Assembly: GCA_900315695.1 (NCBI GenBank)
Contig: ONAE01000006.1
Span: 1-49,411, forward strand
DNA: 49,411 nt
DNA from: an uncultured Prevotella sp.
Lineage (GTDB): Bacteria; Bacteroidota; Bacteroidia; Bacteroidales; Bacteroidaceae
Reading direction: 5' to 3'
Shown piece by piece: positions 8,204 through 17,002 of the stretch; the stretch's first letter is position 1; every line of letters begins with the position of its first letter. The notes below the pieces were generated by a model, which saw only the letters and a program-made list of their open reading frames with translations, did no database searches and was not told the DNA's origin. A program made the position numbers and the translations under genes.

Positions 8204-9364
8204 TTAAAACTTACGCCAGACCATCTTATTAACAATCCCGACATAGCTCTGGATAATCTTCACAACCTTGGTAGAGACATTCTCCTCTATGTAATCAGGT
8301 ACAGGAATACCATAGTCACCATTCTGATTCATGGTAACTGCTGTATCTACTGCCTGAAGCAGACTAGCCTCATCTATACCCGCTATAAAGAAACATGCCT
8401 TATCGAGGGCCTCGGGGCGTTCAGTCGAAGTACGAATGCAGATGGCAGGGAAAGGATGACCTACACTCGTAAAGAAACTGCTTTCCTCAGGAAGTGTTCC
8501 AGAATCACTCACTACTGCAAAAGCGTTCATCTGCAGACAATTGTAGTCGTGGAAGCCAAGAGGTTCATGCTGGATGACACGCTTATCGAGAACAAAACCA
8601 GAAACCTCCAGTCTTTTGCGACTACGAGGATGACAACTATACAATATTGGCATGTCGTACTTTTCTGCCATCTTATTGATCGCTGTGAAAAGACTCATAA
8701 AGTTCTTCTCAGTATCGATATTCTCTTCACGGTGAGCAGAGAGCAGGATATACTTACCCTTCTCCAAACCAAGACGCTTGTGAATATCGCTGGCTTCAAT
8801 CTCTGCCAGATTCTGATGCAGTACCTCAGCCATGGGCGAACCTGTAACATAGGTACGTTCCTTAGGTAAACCACAATCTGCCAAATAGCGGCGTGCATGC
8901 TCAGAGTATGCCATATTCACATCGCTTATAATATCCACGATACGGCGATTGGTCTCTTCTGGCAGACACTCATCCTTACAGCGATTACCAGCCTCCATGT
9001 GGAAGATTGGGATATGTAGGCGTTTGGCACCAATTACAGATAGACAAGAGTTCGTATCACCTAACACCAATACTGCATCAGGCTTGGTCTCTACCATTAC
9101 CTTATAGCTCTTATCGATGATATTACCCATGGTTGCCCCCAGGTCATCACCTACTGCCTCCATATAAATATCAGGATCTGCAAGTTTCAAATCCTTGAAA
9201 AATACCCCATTCAGGTTATAATCATAGTTCTGTCCTGTATGAGCCAATAGACAATCAAAATACTTGCGACACTTATTAATCACCGCTGCCAGTCTGATAA
9301 TCTCTGGGCGAGTGCCCACGATAATCAGCAGCTTCAGCTTTCCATTATTCTTAAACTGTTTCAT
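8204..9364 (-). CDS. fnlC: UDP-N-acetyl-sugar 2-epimerase (FnlC/WbjD/CapG)
   Basis: A 386-residue protein of the non-hydrolysing UDP-GlcNAc 2-epimerase family. Visible motifs are VGTRPEIIRLAAVI, TGQNYDYNLNGVFF, VLGDTNSC, HMEAGNRCKDECLPEETNRR, LLSAHREENID, and SDSGTLPEESSFF for the UDP site. In the UDP-L-FucNAc pathway this enzyme makes the last step, 2-epimerisation of the L-talose-type intermediate to UDP-N-acetyl-L-fucosamine. Length and motifs are complete. The ATG at 9364 lies inside the last codons of fnlB (14-nt overlap), which is tight translational coupling. The assignment as FnlC rather than WecB/MnaA rests on the fnlA-fnlB neighbours. Confidence 0.9.
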   Translation of the reverse strand: MKQFKNNGKLKLLIIVGTRPEIIRLAAVINKCRKYFDCLLAHTGQNYDYNLNGVFFKDLKLADPDIYMEAVGDDLGATMGNIIDKSYKVMVETKPDAVLVLGDTNSCLSVIGAKRLHIPIFHMEAGNRCKDECLPEETNRRIVDIISDVNMAYSEHARRYLADCGLPKERTYVTGSPMAEVLHQNLAEIEASDIHKRLGLEKGKYILLSAHREENIDTEKNFMSLFTAINKMAEKYDMPILYSCHPRSRKRLEVSGFVLDKRVIQHEPLGFHDYNCLQMNAFAVVSDSGTLPEESSFFTSVGHPFPAICIRTSTERPEALDKACFFIAGIDEASLLQAVDTAVTMNQNGDYGIPVPDYIEENVSTKVVKIIQSYVGIVNKMVWRKF

Positions 9365-10568
9365 AATATGTATCCGGTTTGTTTGGATTAAATATCTCGT
9401 TACAATACATCACTGTCACGAGATTTTCTGTTTCACTTAGGTTAATGATGTTATGCGTATATCCTGGCAACATGTGCACACACTGGATGTTATCGCCATT
9501 CACCTCAAACTCAATGATTTCATCAGAGCCAATTTTACGCTCTTGTATTAATCCATGTCCAGCCACGACAATGAAGAACTCCCACTTCGTATTATGCCAG
9601 TGCTGCCCTTTGATAATGCCAGGTTTTGAGATGTTGATGCTTACCTGCCCTGCATTCAAAGTATGTATCAACTCGGTAAACGACCCACGATCATCCACAT
9701 TCATTTTTAACGGAAAAGCCACCTTCTCCTTCGGCAGATACGACAAATAAGTAGAGTACAGCTTTTTCTCAAATGAGCCCTCTGGGATCTCAGGAATCAT
9801 CAGGGTCTTGGGCTGTTCTGCAAACTCATGAAGCAGTTCCACAATCCTACCCAGCGTCACCTTATGCGTCACAGGGCAGTAGCAATATCTACCCAAGCCA
9901 GACCTTTGATGGTCTGAGGTGGGAACCACCTCTAAACCGTTGAACTCACAACGGTGCTCTTTCCCCTCTAAGGCATCGAGCATCTCCTCCACCAAATCAT
10001 CAATATACAAAAGTTCCAGTTCTACTGAAGGATCATTCACCTTTATTGGCAAATCATTTGCAATATTATTGCAGAACGTAGCAACTGCCGAATTGTAGTT
10101 GGGCCGGCACCACTTGCCAAATAAATTTGGGAAACGATAGATTAACACCCTTGCCCCAGTCTCTTCCTGATATTTCAGGAACAAGTCTTCCCCTGCCTTT
10201 TTGGAACGACCATATTCAGAATCACCAAATCTTCCAGCCAAAGAAGCCTGTTGGCTCGAAGACAACATGACGTTACATCTGTTATTATGTTTTTTTAAAG
10301 TATCCAACAAGGACGATGCAAACCCGAAGTTCCCTACCATAAATTCAGTGGTTTCCTTTGGCCTATTCACTCCTGCCAGATTGAAAACGAAGTCTGCTTT
10401 CTGGCACCAATCCTGAAGTTGCTCTGGAACAGAATCAATGTCATACTCCCAGACTTCGCTAATCTGCAAGTTCGGACGAGTTTTATCCTTCCCATCCTTG
10501 ATATTCCTTAGTGCGCAACAAAGGTTCTTTCCAACAAACCCTTTGGCCCCTGTAACTAGAATCCGCAT
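9351..10568 (-). CDS. fnlB: Bifunctional UDP-sugar epimerase/reductase (FnlB/WbjC/CapF)
   Basis: A 405-residue two-domain enzyme. Residues 1 to about 255 form an SDR domain (VTGAKGFVGKNL, SSSQQASLAG, then YGRSKKAGEDLF with the Tyr-x3-Lys pair). Residues of about 280-400 form a cupin (MNVDDRGSFTEL, GQHWHNTKWEFFIVVAGHG, LPGYTHNIIN). In CapF/WbjC the cupin domain epimerises C3 and the SDR domain reduces C4, giving UDP-2-acetamido-2,6-dideoxy-L-talose. Start and stop overlap those of its neighbours (TAATG with fnlA, 14 nt with fnlC). Odd feature: DNA at 9899-9932 forms two adjacent perfect palindromes that encode residues around VPTSDHQRSGLGRYCYC, possibly a few residues longer than relatives at that point. 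Confidence 0.9.
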   Translation of the reverse strand: MRILVTGAKGFVGKNLCCALRNIKDGKDKTRPNLQISEVWEYDIDSVPEQLQDWCQKADFVFNLAGVNRPKETTEFMVGNFGFASSLLDTLKKHNNRCNVMLSSSQQASLAGRFGDSEYGRSKKAGEDLFLKYQEETGARVLIYRFPNLFGKWCRPNYNSAVATFCNNIANDLPIKVNDPSVELELLYIDDLVEEMLDALEGKEHRCEFNGLEVVPTSDHQRSGLGRYCYCPVTHKVTLGRIVELLHEFAEQPKTLMIPEIPEGSFEKKLYSTYLSYLPKEKVAFPLKMNVDDRGSFTELIHTLNAGQVSINISKPGIIKGQHWHNTKWEFFIVVAGHGLIQERKIGSDEIIEFEVNGDNIQCVHMLPGYTHNIINLSETENLVTVMYCNEIFNPNKPDTYYETV

Positions 10569-11617
10569 TACTTCACAATATTAGGAATACCATTCAGCTC
10601 ATTCTGGATATACTCCAAAGAAGCAATCTTTGCCTTGGTTTGCTCTAGATTCAAACGTCGCGTGTTATCACTGTTGAATTCTTCAATGCTAGCACGCTTG
10701 GTATCTCCTTCTTTGAAATACTTATCGTAGTTCAAATCACGGTTGTCAGCCGGAACACGATAGAAGTTGCCCATATCTTCAGCCTTGGCACACTCCTCCT
10801 TGGTAAGCAATGTCTCATACATCTTCTCACCATGACGAATACCAATCACTTTGATTTCCTCTTTCTTACCACCAAACAATTCGCAAACAGCTTCTGCCTG
10901 CGTCTGGATGGTGCAAGCGGGAGCCTTCTGCACCAGAATATCTCCATTCTGCCCATTTTCAAAGGCAAAGAGTACCAGATCTACAGCCTCTTCCAACGAC
11001 ATGATGAATCGTGTCATTTTCGGTTCTGTCAAAGTAATAGGATTACCTTTACGAATCTGATCTATCCAAAGAGGGATCACACTTCCGCGAGAGCACATCA
11101 CATTACCATAGCGAGTACAGCAAATCTTGGTATCGCCACTCAGACGGCTCTTGGCAACGGCAATCTTTTCCTCAATGGCTTTCGTAATACCCATCGCATT
11201 AATTGGATAAGCAGCCTTATCAGTAGAAAGACAAATAACACACTTAACTCCAGCATCAATAGAAGCATCCAATACATTATCTGTACCTATCACATTGGTC
11301 TTTACAGCCTCCATCGGGAAGAATTCGCAACTAGGAACCTGCTTCAGGGCAGCAGCATGGAACACATAGTCCACGTCCTTCATAGCATACTTTAGTGTGC
11401 TCTTGTTGCGAACGTCGCCAATGTAGAACTTAATCTTATTAGCAACTTCCGGCATACGAGCCTGAAAGTCATGACGCATATCGTCCTGCTTCTTTTCATC
11501 ACGCGAGAAGATACGAATCTCCCCAATATCTGTTCTCAGAAATCTGTTCAGTACAGCATTACCAAAACTACCTGTACCGCCTGTTATTAACAAAGTTTTA
11601 TCTTTAAATACTGACAT
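10568..11617 (-). CDS. fnlA: UDP-GlcNAc 4,6-dehydratase/5-epimerase (FnlA/WbjB/CapE)
   Basis: A 349-residue soluble SDR of the polysaccharide biosynthesis CapE/FnlA class. The Rossmann motif is ITGGTGSFGNAVL, HAAALKQVPSCEFFPMEA is characteristic, and the active-site stretch is LSTDKAAYPINAMGITKAIE, in which the usual SDR tyrosine is replaced by Met, as in this subfamily. The enzyme removes water across C4-C6 of UDP-GlcNAc and epimerises C5, the first step to UDP-L-FucNAc. Its stop overlaps the fnlB start (TAATG). fnlA, fnlB and fnlC form a complete pathway from UDP-GlcNAc. It is soluble and of normal length, so it is not the membrane WbpM type. Confidence 0.92.
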   Translation of the reverse strand: MSVFKDKTLLITGGTGSFGNAVLNRFLRTDIGEIRIFSRDEKKQDDMRHDFQARMPEVANKIKFYIGDVRNKSTLKYAMKDVDYVFHAAALKQVPSCEFFPMEAVKTNVIGTDNVLDASIDAGVKCVICLSTDKAAYPINAMGITKAIEEKIAVAKSRLSGDTKICCTRYGNVMCSRGSVIPLWIDQIRKGNPITLTEPKMTRFIMSLEEAVDLVLFAFENGQNGDILVQKAPACTIQTQAEAVCELFGGKKEEIKVIGIRHGEKMYETLLTKEECAKAEDMGNFYRVPADNRDLNYDKYFKEGDTKRASIEEFNSDNTRRLNLEQTKAKIASLEYIQNELNGIPNIVK

Positions 11618-11621
11618 ATTA

Positions 11622-12740
11622 CTATTGTTTTACTATTTCTTCTAATATCTTTATCAATTTATCAGCTCTTTGCTCATAGTTATCAAACTTCTTTAGCTGT
11701 TCTTTTCCATTAGCGACGAGTTTAGCTGCACACTCTTTATCTGTGGCTACCTTATAAATTGCTTCAGCAGCAGCAATTGGGTCAACTGCACTATAATAAT
11801 ATGCAGCATCTCCACAAAGACCTTGTGCAAATTCCAAATCTGTAGTTATTATAGGCACCTCCATACGCATTGCCTCGGGATAAGTTGCTGTGAAACACTC
11901 TAAGAGAGTTGGCATAAACATAATATCGCTTTGTTCGTAAAGATAAGGGCAATCTGAAACATCAACTCTTCCAATGAAACAAAAATAGTCGCGAAATTCT
12001 TGAGGAACTGGCATTTCGCTCTCATTGAACGTTAAAACAAATCTCACCTTAAAATCTGATCTATTCTTCTTCAGAAATTTAACCACATCTATCAAAATCT
12101 CAAAGTTCTTATGAGGGTAATGAGTTGAAATCGACAGACACGTTGTTCCTTCAAATATGAATAAAGACTTTATCCTTCTCCATTTATCGGGCTGATCATA
12201 TATTTGATTAAAATAATTAGAAACGGTATATACTTGATTGTGATGCAATAACTTGTATAATCTTTCGGAAATAAAAGCATTTTCCGTCCAAAAAAAATCA
12301 GCGCTACGCTTAATGGACCATTTCCTTAATATACACCACCAATACCATTTTATCCTTTCCTGCAATTTCATACGTTGGAAATAAGGAGATTCTGGTATCA
12401 CGAGTTGTGGTAGCGCAAAGCCACTTAAATGGGATACTTTAGGTCTCCAACGAGATGGCCCAAATATGGTTAATACCGCTTCTACATGATACCTCTCTAC
12501 AATGTTATCTAAAAAAGTATCACACCCCAAAATTATACTTCGGAACGAATTTGGAATATCGTATTCCAAAATAGCGACATTCTTGCAAGACCCTATTCGA
12601 CCCTTTGTTGAATCAAGATAACTTGAAAGGACTACAACAAACTGGTGTTCCTCATATCGTTTCAATTGCCCACAAATAGAATCTGCCACTTGTAATCCAC
12701 CACCAGCTTTTAGATTTGAGGCATTAATCATTATGATCAT
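11622..12740 (-). CDS. Glycosyltransferase family 4
   Basis: A 372-residue GT-B enzyme of the GT4/group 1 family. The N-terminal NASNLKAGGGLQVADSI is common in capsule GT4 proteins. The C-terminal half has SISTHYPHKNFEILIDVVKF and the E-x7-E signature in PTLLECFTATYPEAM, which binds the nucleotide-sugar donor. It presumably adds one sugar of the repeat unit to the lipid-linked chain at the cytoplasmic face. Neither donor nor acceptor can be told from the sequence. It lies 4 nt before fnlA and 22 nt after the polymerase gene in the operon. A second ATG three codons downstream is possible. Confidence 0.82.
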   Translation of the reverse strand: MIIMINASNLKAGGGLQVADSICGQLKRYEEHQFVVVLSSYLDSTKGRIGSCKNVAILEYDIPNSFRSIILGCDTFLDNIVERYHVEAVLTIFGPSRWRPKVSHLSGFALPQLVIPESPYFQRMKLQERIKWYWWCILRKWSIKRSADFFWTENAFISERLYKLLHHNQVYTVSNYFNQIYDQPDKWRRIKSLFIFEGTTCLSISTHYPHKNFEILIDVVKFLKKNRSDFKVRFVLTFNESEMPVPQEFRDYFCFIGRVDVSDCPYLYEQSDIMFMPTLLECFTATYPEAMRMEVPIITTDLEFAQGLCGDAAYYYSAVDPIAAAEAIYKVATDKECAAKLVANGKEQLKKFDNYEQRADKLIKILEEIVKQ

Positions 12741-12762
12741 CTTTGTATATAAAAACTAATCA

Positions 12763-13779
12763 TTAATTAAACATCTTCCAAGGAACGACTCCACCAACAT
12801 TACTACTTATAAGATAAAGCCATGTCGCAAACATATAAATAAATGAAGTAATTTTCAAAGGGGCAAGGTTTTTCCCGTTTATCACCAGCAAAGATAAATT
12901 AGGAATAAGAACAATCTGGGTAATAGTAAAATATTGAGCCAACCTTCCTATGACAGCCTGGTAAGCAAAAACATTCAACAAAGAAACACCAACTACCATA
13001 ATTTGAATATATATATCTTTATTCCTGAGTAAAAAGACTAGCCATACAGTATAAAATGTCAACAATAGTCTTGATAGGGAAAACAGAGATTCTCTAGATC
13101 CAAATGATGAGCTTTCAGTATATGTTTCATATATTGTTGAAGACATGACACTACCTATTATAGAGGGTACCAACGAGGTTAGACCTATAATAAAAGTAGA
13201 TAATAACAGAATGACCTGAATATTCTTCGGCATTCTATATCTATTTAGGAAATAAACAACAATAGTAATAATTGCAGAGAAATGAAAAAGAGATGCAATT
13301 AGCAGACAGAAGAAATATTTCTTTTTATTACCTGAACTAATATAATAATATGATAGAAGAACAAATGGTATTGCAAGATATTGTCTTGTAGTATTAAAAG
13401 AATAAAAATAGAAATATAATAAAACGTAACATAAAAGAGAATATTGGTAATGAGAGCTACTTTTCAATATAAATACACACAAAAACAACAGTACTATTGT
13501 CATGCATAATAATTGCATCCCTTCATAACCCCATCCATTAATTGCTGTAAGAAAATGTATCAACAAGAAAAGAGGCTCGTTCGCATGATGCATCGCTGCA
13601 ACATTCTCTCCATATTGCGTTAACAAAGTATTATAATTAGCAGAATCGGTGCCAACGCTTACATCCCTGAAAGCCCCTATTAAAAACAACAAAGTAATTG
13701 ATATCCCGAAGGCTAACTTGTTGTTTTTGGGGATACTCAATATGCAAAGAAAAGTAACCAATATAATGTATGCCGTCAT
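12763..13779 (-). CDS. wzy: EpsG-family membrane protein, probable Wzy polymerase
   Basis: A 338-residue protein, taken from the ATG at 13779 that overlaps the LicD stop (TAATG). It is AT-rich and very hydrophobic, with about ten membrane segments. The EpsG/Wzy-type head LIGAFRDVSVGTDSANYNTL carries the conserved Arg and Gly-x-Asp-x-x-x-Tyr pattern of the family, and FNTTRQYLAIPFVLLSYYYI follows. Such proteins polymerise lipid-linked repeat units on the periplasmic side. It is the only polymerase candidate in the operon and complements the Wzx flippase, so the role is well supported by context though the family is diverse in sequence. Confidence 0.75.
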   Translation of the reverse strand: MTAYIILVTFLCILSIPKNNKLAFGISITLLFLIGAFRDVSVGTDSANYNTLLTQYGENVAAMHHANEPLFLLIHFLTAINGWGYEGMQLLCMTIVLLFLCVFILKSSSHYQYSLLCYVLLYFYFYSFNTTRQYLAIPFVLLSYYYISSGNKKKYFFCLLIASLFHFSAIITIVVYFLNRYRMPKNIQVILLLSTFIIGLTSLVPSIIGSVMSSTIYETYTESSSFGSRESLFSLSRLLLTFYTVWLVFLLRNKDIYIQIMVVGVSLLNVFAYQAVIGRLAQYFTITQIVLIPNLSLLVINGKNLAPLKITSFIYMFATWLYLISSNVGGVVPWKMFN

Positions 13780-14576
13780 TATTTCCACCAAGCTTTATTC
13801 TCATGATGACTAACCCGCTGTTCTACAGGAGGGAGCTGCATATAATTACCATATGCTGCTTTTAAATAGCAATCATAATATTCTATCGCCATAAACTTAT
13901 TCTTTTCAAATTCCAACTCTATATATTTGTCAAAACAATATGAAGGTATAGCCTCCGCTAATCGGCTGTCGGCAGGTACTACAATTCCACTATAATCTGT
14001 ATTAACACTGCTATATTGAGATGCATAATTTGACATTATCATTGCAATATAGCGACCTGATAAAGGATACAATATAAAATGGCTAATATATAAAATAATA
14101 TTTTTATATATTGGCCTTTTTTTGCTGATCTTTACCATCTTCAGATTATGAATAACGTTCAAAAAAGACTTTATGATATAAAAACATTTCTGCCTTAACG
14201 AACCATTAGGGATATTATCCACCGGAAATATATCAATGGAAACACCATACTCCGATATTTCTTCAGAGTATTCATTTACAATTGTTAAGACATTTTCTAC
14301 TTTCGCATAGGGTTGGCAGTAATAAGTACTAACTTGAAGGTCTACAATTCTATACATTTTACTTCCATAAGTTGTAACAAAGCGCTCATAATCATCCCTA
14401 CGCATCATGATATCAATGTCATCATCCCAGGGTATATATCCTTGATGCCGAATAGCTCCTAATAATGAACCAAAAGCCAATGAATACTTAATGTCATGAG
14501 ATACACAAAAGGAATGTATATCCTTTAACATATCTAATTGTATCGCTTTCAATTCATCAATATCAATCTCTCTCAT
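13779..14576 (-). CDS. LicD-family phosphotransferase (first of two)
   Basis: A 265-residue LicD protein (nucleotidyltransferase-fold). The N-terminal block YSLAFGSLLGAIRHQGYI is followed by the metal-binding PWDDDIDIMMRRDDYERF, and EYGVSIDIFPVDNIPNG further on. LicD enzymes transfer phosphocholine or another phospho-group from a CDP-activated donor onto a glycan. The gene overlaps both neighbours (1 nt with the class V aminotransferase, TAATG with wzy). Together with the class V aminotransferase and the cytidylyltransferase fusion upstream it suggests a dedicated CDP-donor pathway. It is similar in plan to the second LicD (16999-17829) but clearly divergent, so the two may act on different sugars. 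Confidence 0.85.
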   Translation of the reverse strand: MREIDIDELKAIQLDMLKDIHSFCVSHDIKYSLAFGSLLGAIRHQGYIPWDDDIDIMMRRDDYERFVTTYGSKMYRIVDLQVSTYYCQPYAKVENVLTIVNEYSEEISEYGVSIDIFPVDNIPNGSLRQKCFYIIKSFLNVIHNLKMVKISKKRPIYKNIILYISHFILYPLSGRYIAMIMSNYASQYSSVNTDYSGIVVPADSRLAEAIPSYCFDKYIELEFEKNKFMAIEYYDCYLKAAYGNYMQLPPVEQRVSHHENKAWWK

Positions 14577-15655
14577 CAGATAAATTTCTTTCCTCTTAAT
14601 TCTAAGAATGCAGCAATCAATTTGTCATAGTCAGCCTCTGTCAAACAACCCAGATGCCCTACTCGAAAAATTTTGTCTTTCATATCACCACCATTAGGGC
14701 AGATCCATATACCATATTCATCTTTCAGTTTCAAGAAGATTTCATAGGCTGACTGAGTCGTAGGATGCAATGGAGTTACAGCATTACTCAAACTTTCGCT
14801 AACGATCTCAAATGGGAGTTGATATTCAATCAACTTGTTACGGAAATAATTCGCTAAATGCGCAGCACGAGCAATCTCAACCTGATCACCACCAACAGCA
14901 TCAATTTCCTTCAAACGGACATTAATCTGGCGAAGCACACTCACGGCAGGTGTCCATGGCGTCTGCCCTCTCTCCTGATTCTTGAGTGCCAATTTCAAAT
15001 CAAGGTATTGGCAACAGCATTTTGTATGCTCTATGCGCTCTAGAGCACTTGGTGCAAGAGCCATTACTGCAATACCTGGAGGACAAGCCAATGCCTTCTG
15101 GCTGCCAGTTATCATAACACCTGCATTCAATGCTTCCATATCAAACGGGTCTGTCAAAAAGGTACTAATGGTGTCAACAATCAGAAAACAATCATTCCGC
15201 TTACAAAAATCACTTACCAAGTTGATGTCAAAATGAACCCCAGTAGATGTCTCGTGCTTCTGCAATAAGAATGCTGTATAGCCTTTACCCTCATAAGGAG
15301 CCAAATGTTCTGGTTTCAGTGCCTTGCCATACTCCAACTTTATTTCAGTAAATGGTATTTCATGAAGAGTTAACAACTCTACAAAACGTTGTCCAAAGCT
15401 ACCGCCATTAACAACAAGTGCTTTGTCACTTTTTGTCAACGTGTTTATGATAGCAGCCTCCATACCACCAGAGCCAGAGCATGTCATAAACACCACTCTG
15501 CTATCCTCGGTAGTATGAGCAAACTTCTTTATTAACCGCTCATTCTCCAACATCATTTCAGAGAATTCTACAGTTCGAAAATACGGTACTTGTTCAGCAC
15601 CAATTGCCAGCACAGATTCACTTGATTGAACTGGGCCCACTGTAAAATTAATCAT
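14576..15655 (-). CDS. Class V PLP-dependent aminotransferase
   Basis: A 359-residue fold-type I class V aminotransferase, related to alanine-glyoxylate and 2-aminoethylphosphonate transaminases. It starts INFTVGPVQSS. Visible parts are MTCSGSGGMEAAI (cofactor-phosphate loop), HETSTGVHFDIN, LIVDTISTFLTDP (Asp that contacts the pyridine nitrogen) and TGSQKALACPPGIAV with the PLP lysine near residue 185. FRVGHLGCLTEADYDKLI closes the protein. No phosphoenolpyruvate mutase or phosphonopyruvate decarboxylase is present, so a phosphonate route is unproven here. In this setting it may aminate a small phosphorylated carbonyl compound before cytidylylation. It lies 3 nt after the fusion gene and overlaps licD. 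Confidence 0.82.
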   Translation of the reverse strand: MINFTVGPVQSSESVLAIGAEQVPYFRTVEFSEMMLENERLIKKFAHTTEDSRVVFMTCSGSGGMEAAIINTLTKSDKALVVNGGSFGQRFVELLTLHEIPFTEIKLEYGKALKPEHLAPYEGKGYTAFLLQKHETSTGVHFDINLVSDFCKRNDCFLIVDTISTFLTDPFDMEALNAGVMITGSQKALACPPGIAVMALAPSALERIEHTKCCCQYLDLKLALKNQERGQTPWTPAVSVLRQINVRLKEIDAVGGDQVEIARAAHLANYFRNKLIEYQLPFEIVSESLSNAVTPLHPTTQSAYEIFLKLKDEYGIWICPNGGDMKDKIFRVGHLGCLTEADYDKLIAAFLELRGKKFI

Positions 15656-15658
15656 TTT

Positions 15659-17002
15659 TTATATTATATAAAGATTTAAACCATTAATAAACTGCTCCAT
15701 CACTGTAGCCATTTGTATACTTTCACGCCTACGTAAACGAGCCGAAGAATAACGGTTATTCACAATACAAGAAATAAACTCCTGAATTTCATAACGGAGA
15801 CCATAACCATCCCACTTGTAGAAATACTTTTTATTCTCATTTTGATCTTCATAACGTAACTCAAAATAGTCAGTCTTCCACCATGGTGCAGGAACATAGG
15901 CATATCCTTTTGTTCCTGAAATAACCAGACTGCCTTCCGTCTTTACGCCAAGACCCACTTTAAAAGAACATGTAGCTTTGGGATATCTGAAAACACCACG
16001 AGTATAGATATCTACCCCATCCTCCATCTTGGAATAAAGATTAAGGTTCAAATAGTCTATACCACATAGCTTAAAAATCGGCAATAAAGGATAGCTGCCC
16101 TGTTCAAACAATGCGCCACCGGCCTGTTTCTGGTCAAATTCACGCCCATTCTTATCAAGAAGCTGTGATAAAGACGCCTCGATATCCACAACCTCTCCAA
16201 TCACTCCCGATTTAATCATCACCATCAAATGATTGAAAGCAGGGCAATGAGCGGTCTTATTGGCTTCCATAAGAACGACACTCTGACTCTCCGCCAATTC
16301 ATAGAGTTCTCTTGCTTGTCCCCCGTTTAACAACATTGGCGTTTCACAAAGCACATGCTTTTTAAAAAGAATTGATTTTTTAATATTATCATAATGCTGA
16401 AGATGAGGTGTTGAAATATAAACAGCATCTATCGTATTATAGAAATCATGTATATTATTGTATGGTATGATATTAGTATAATTCTCAGCATATGTATGCG
16501 CATTATTCGAATTGATATCGTAAGCTGCAACAACTTTAACTCCGCTAACGGCATTTGCCTCTGAAGGGAACCTTTTTGCAACCCGGCCACAACCAATAAT
16601 ACCCATTCGAATAAACTTAGTGGTCTCATCACGAAGCATTGTGGAGCTTATACCTTCTGTACGAGGAAGATACACAACTTTACAATACTCCTTTAGATAA
16701 TCAAACTTTCCCTCCCAATCAGACCCAATGGCAAAAATATCAATATCATATTTCTGTATATCATCAATTTTCTGTCCAACATAATCTTCTATGATAATTT
16801 TATCGGCATATCCTGTTTTTCTAACAGCTTCAACTCTTTCTAAAACATTATTCCTAACGTTTAACTTACCCCTCTCTCTATCAAAACTATCATTGGTAAC
16901 ACCAACAACAAGATAATCTCCTAAAGATTTTGCTCTTCTTAGCAAATTAATATGACCTTGATGTAAGAGGTCATATGTTCCATATGTTATTACCTTTTTC
17001 AT
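15659..17002 (-). CDS. Fusion: cytidylyltransferase (TagD-like) + Gfo/Idh/MocA oxidoreductase
   Basis: A 447-residue fusion started at the ATG at 17002, which overlaps the upstream licD stop (ATGA). Residues 1 to about 130 are a glycerol-3-phosphate cytidylyltransferase-like domain: YGTYDLLHQGHINLLRRA with the HxGH nucleotide motif, and LPRTEGISSTMLRD. From about residue 132 a Gfo/Idh/MocA oxidoreductase follows, with Rossmann motif MGIIGCGRVAKRF. The place of the conserved Glu-Lys-Pro reads VLCETPMLL, so the usual lysine is Thr, and the later active-site region reads GALFEQGSYPLLPI without the typical histidine. The domain may therefore bind NAD(P) but work differently. The fusion implies that oxidation or reduction and CTP activation act on one small phosphorylated molecule. 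Neighbours are two licD genes and an aminotransferase. Confidence 0.82.
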   Translation of the reverse strand: MKKVITYGTYDLLHQGHINLLRRAKSLGDYLVVGVTNDSFDRERGKLNVRNNVLERVEAVRKTGYADKIIIEDYVGQKIDDIQKYDIDIFAIGSDWEGKFDYLKEYCKVVYLPRTEGISSTMLRDETTKFIRMGIIGCGRVAKRFPSEANAVSGVKVVAAYDINSNNAHTYAENYTNIIPYNNIHDFYNTIDAVYISTPHLQHYDNIKKSILFKKHVLCETPMLLNGGQARELYELAESQSVVLMEANKTAHCPAFNHLMVMIKSGVIGEVVDIEASLSQLLDKNGREFDQKQAGGALFEQGSYPLLPIFKLCGIDYLNLNLYSKMEDGVDIYTRGVFRYPKATCSFKVGLGVKTEGSLVISGTKGYAYVPAPWWKTDYFELRYEDQNENKKYFYKWDGYGLRYEIQEFISCIVNNRYSSARLRRRESIQMATVMEQFINGLNLYII

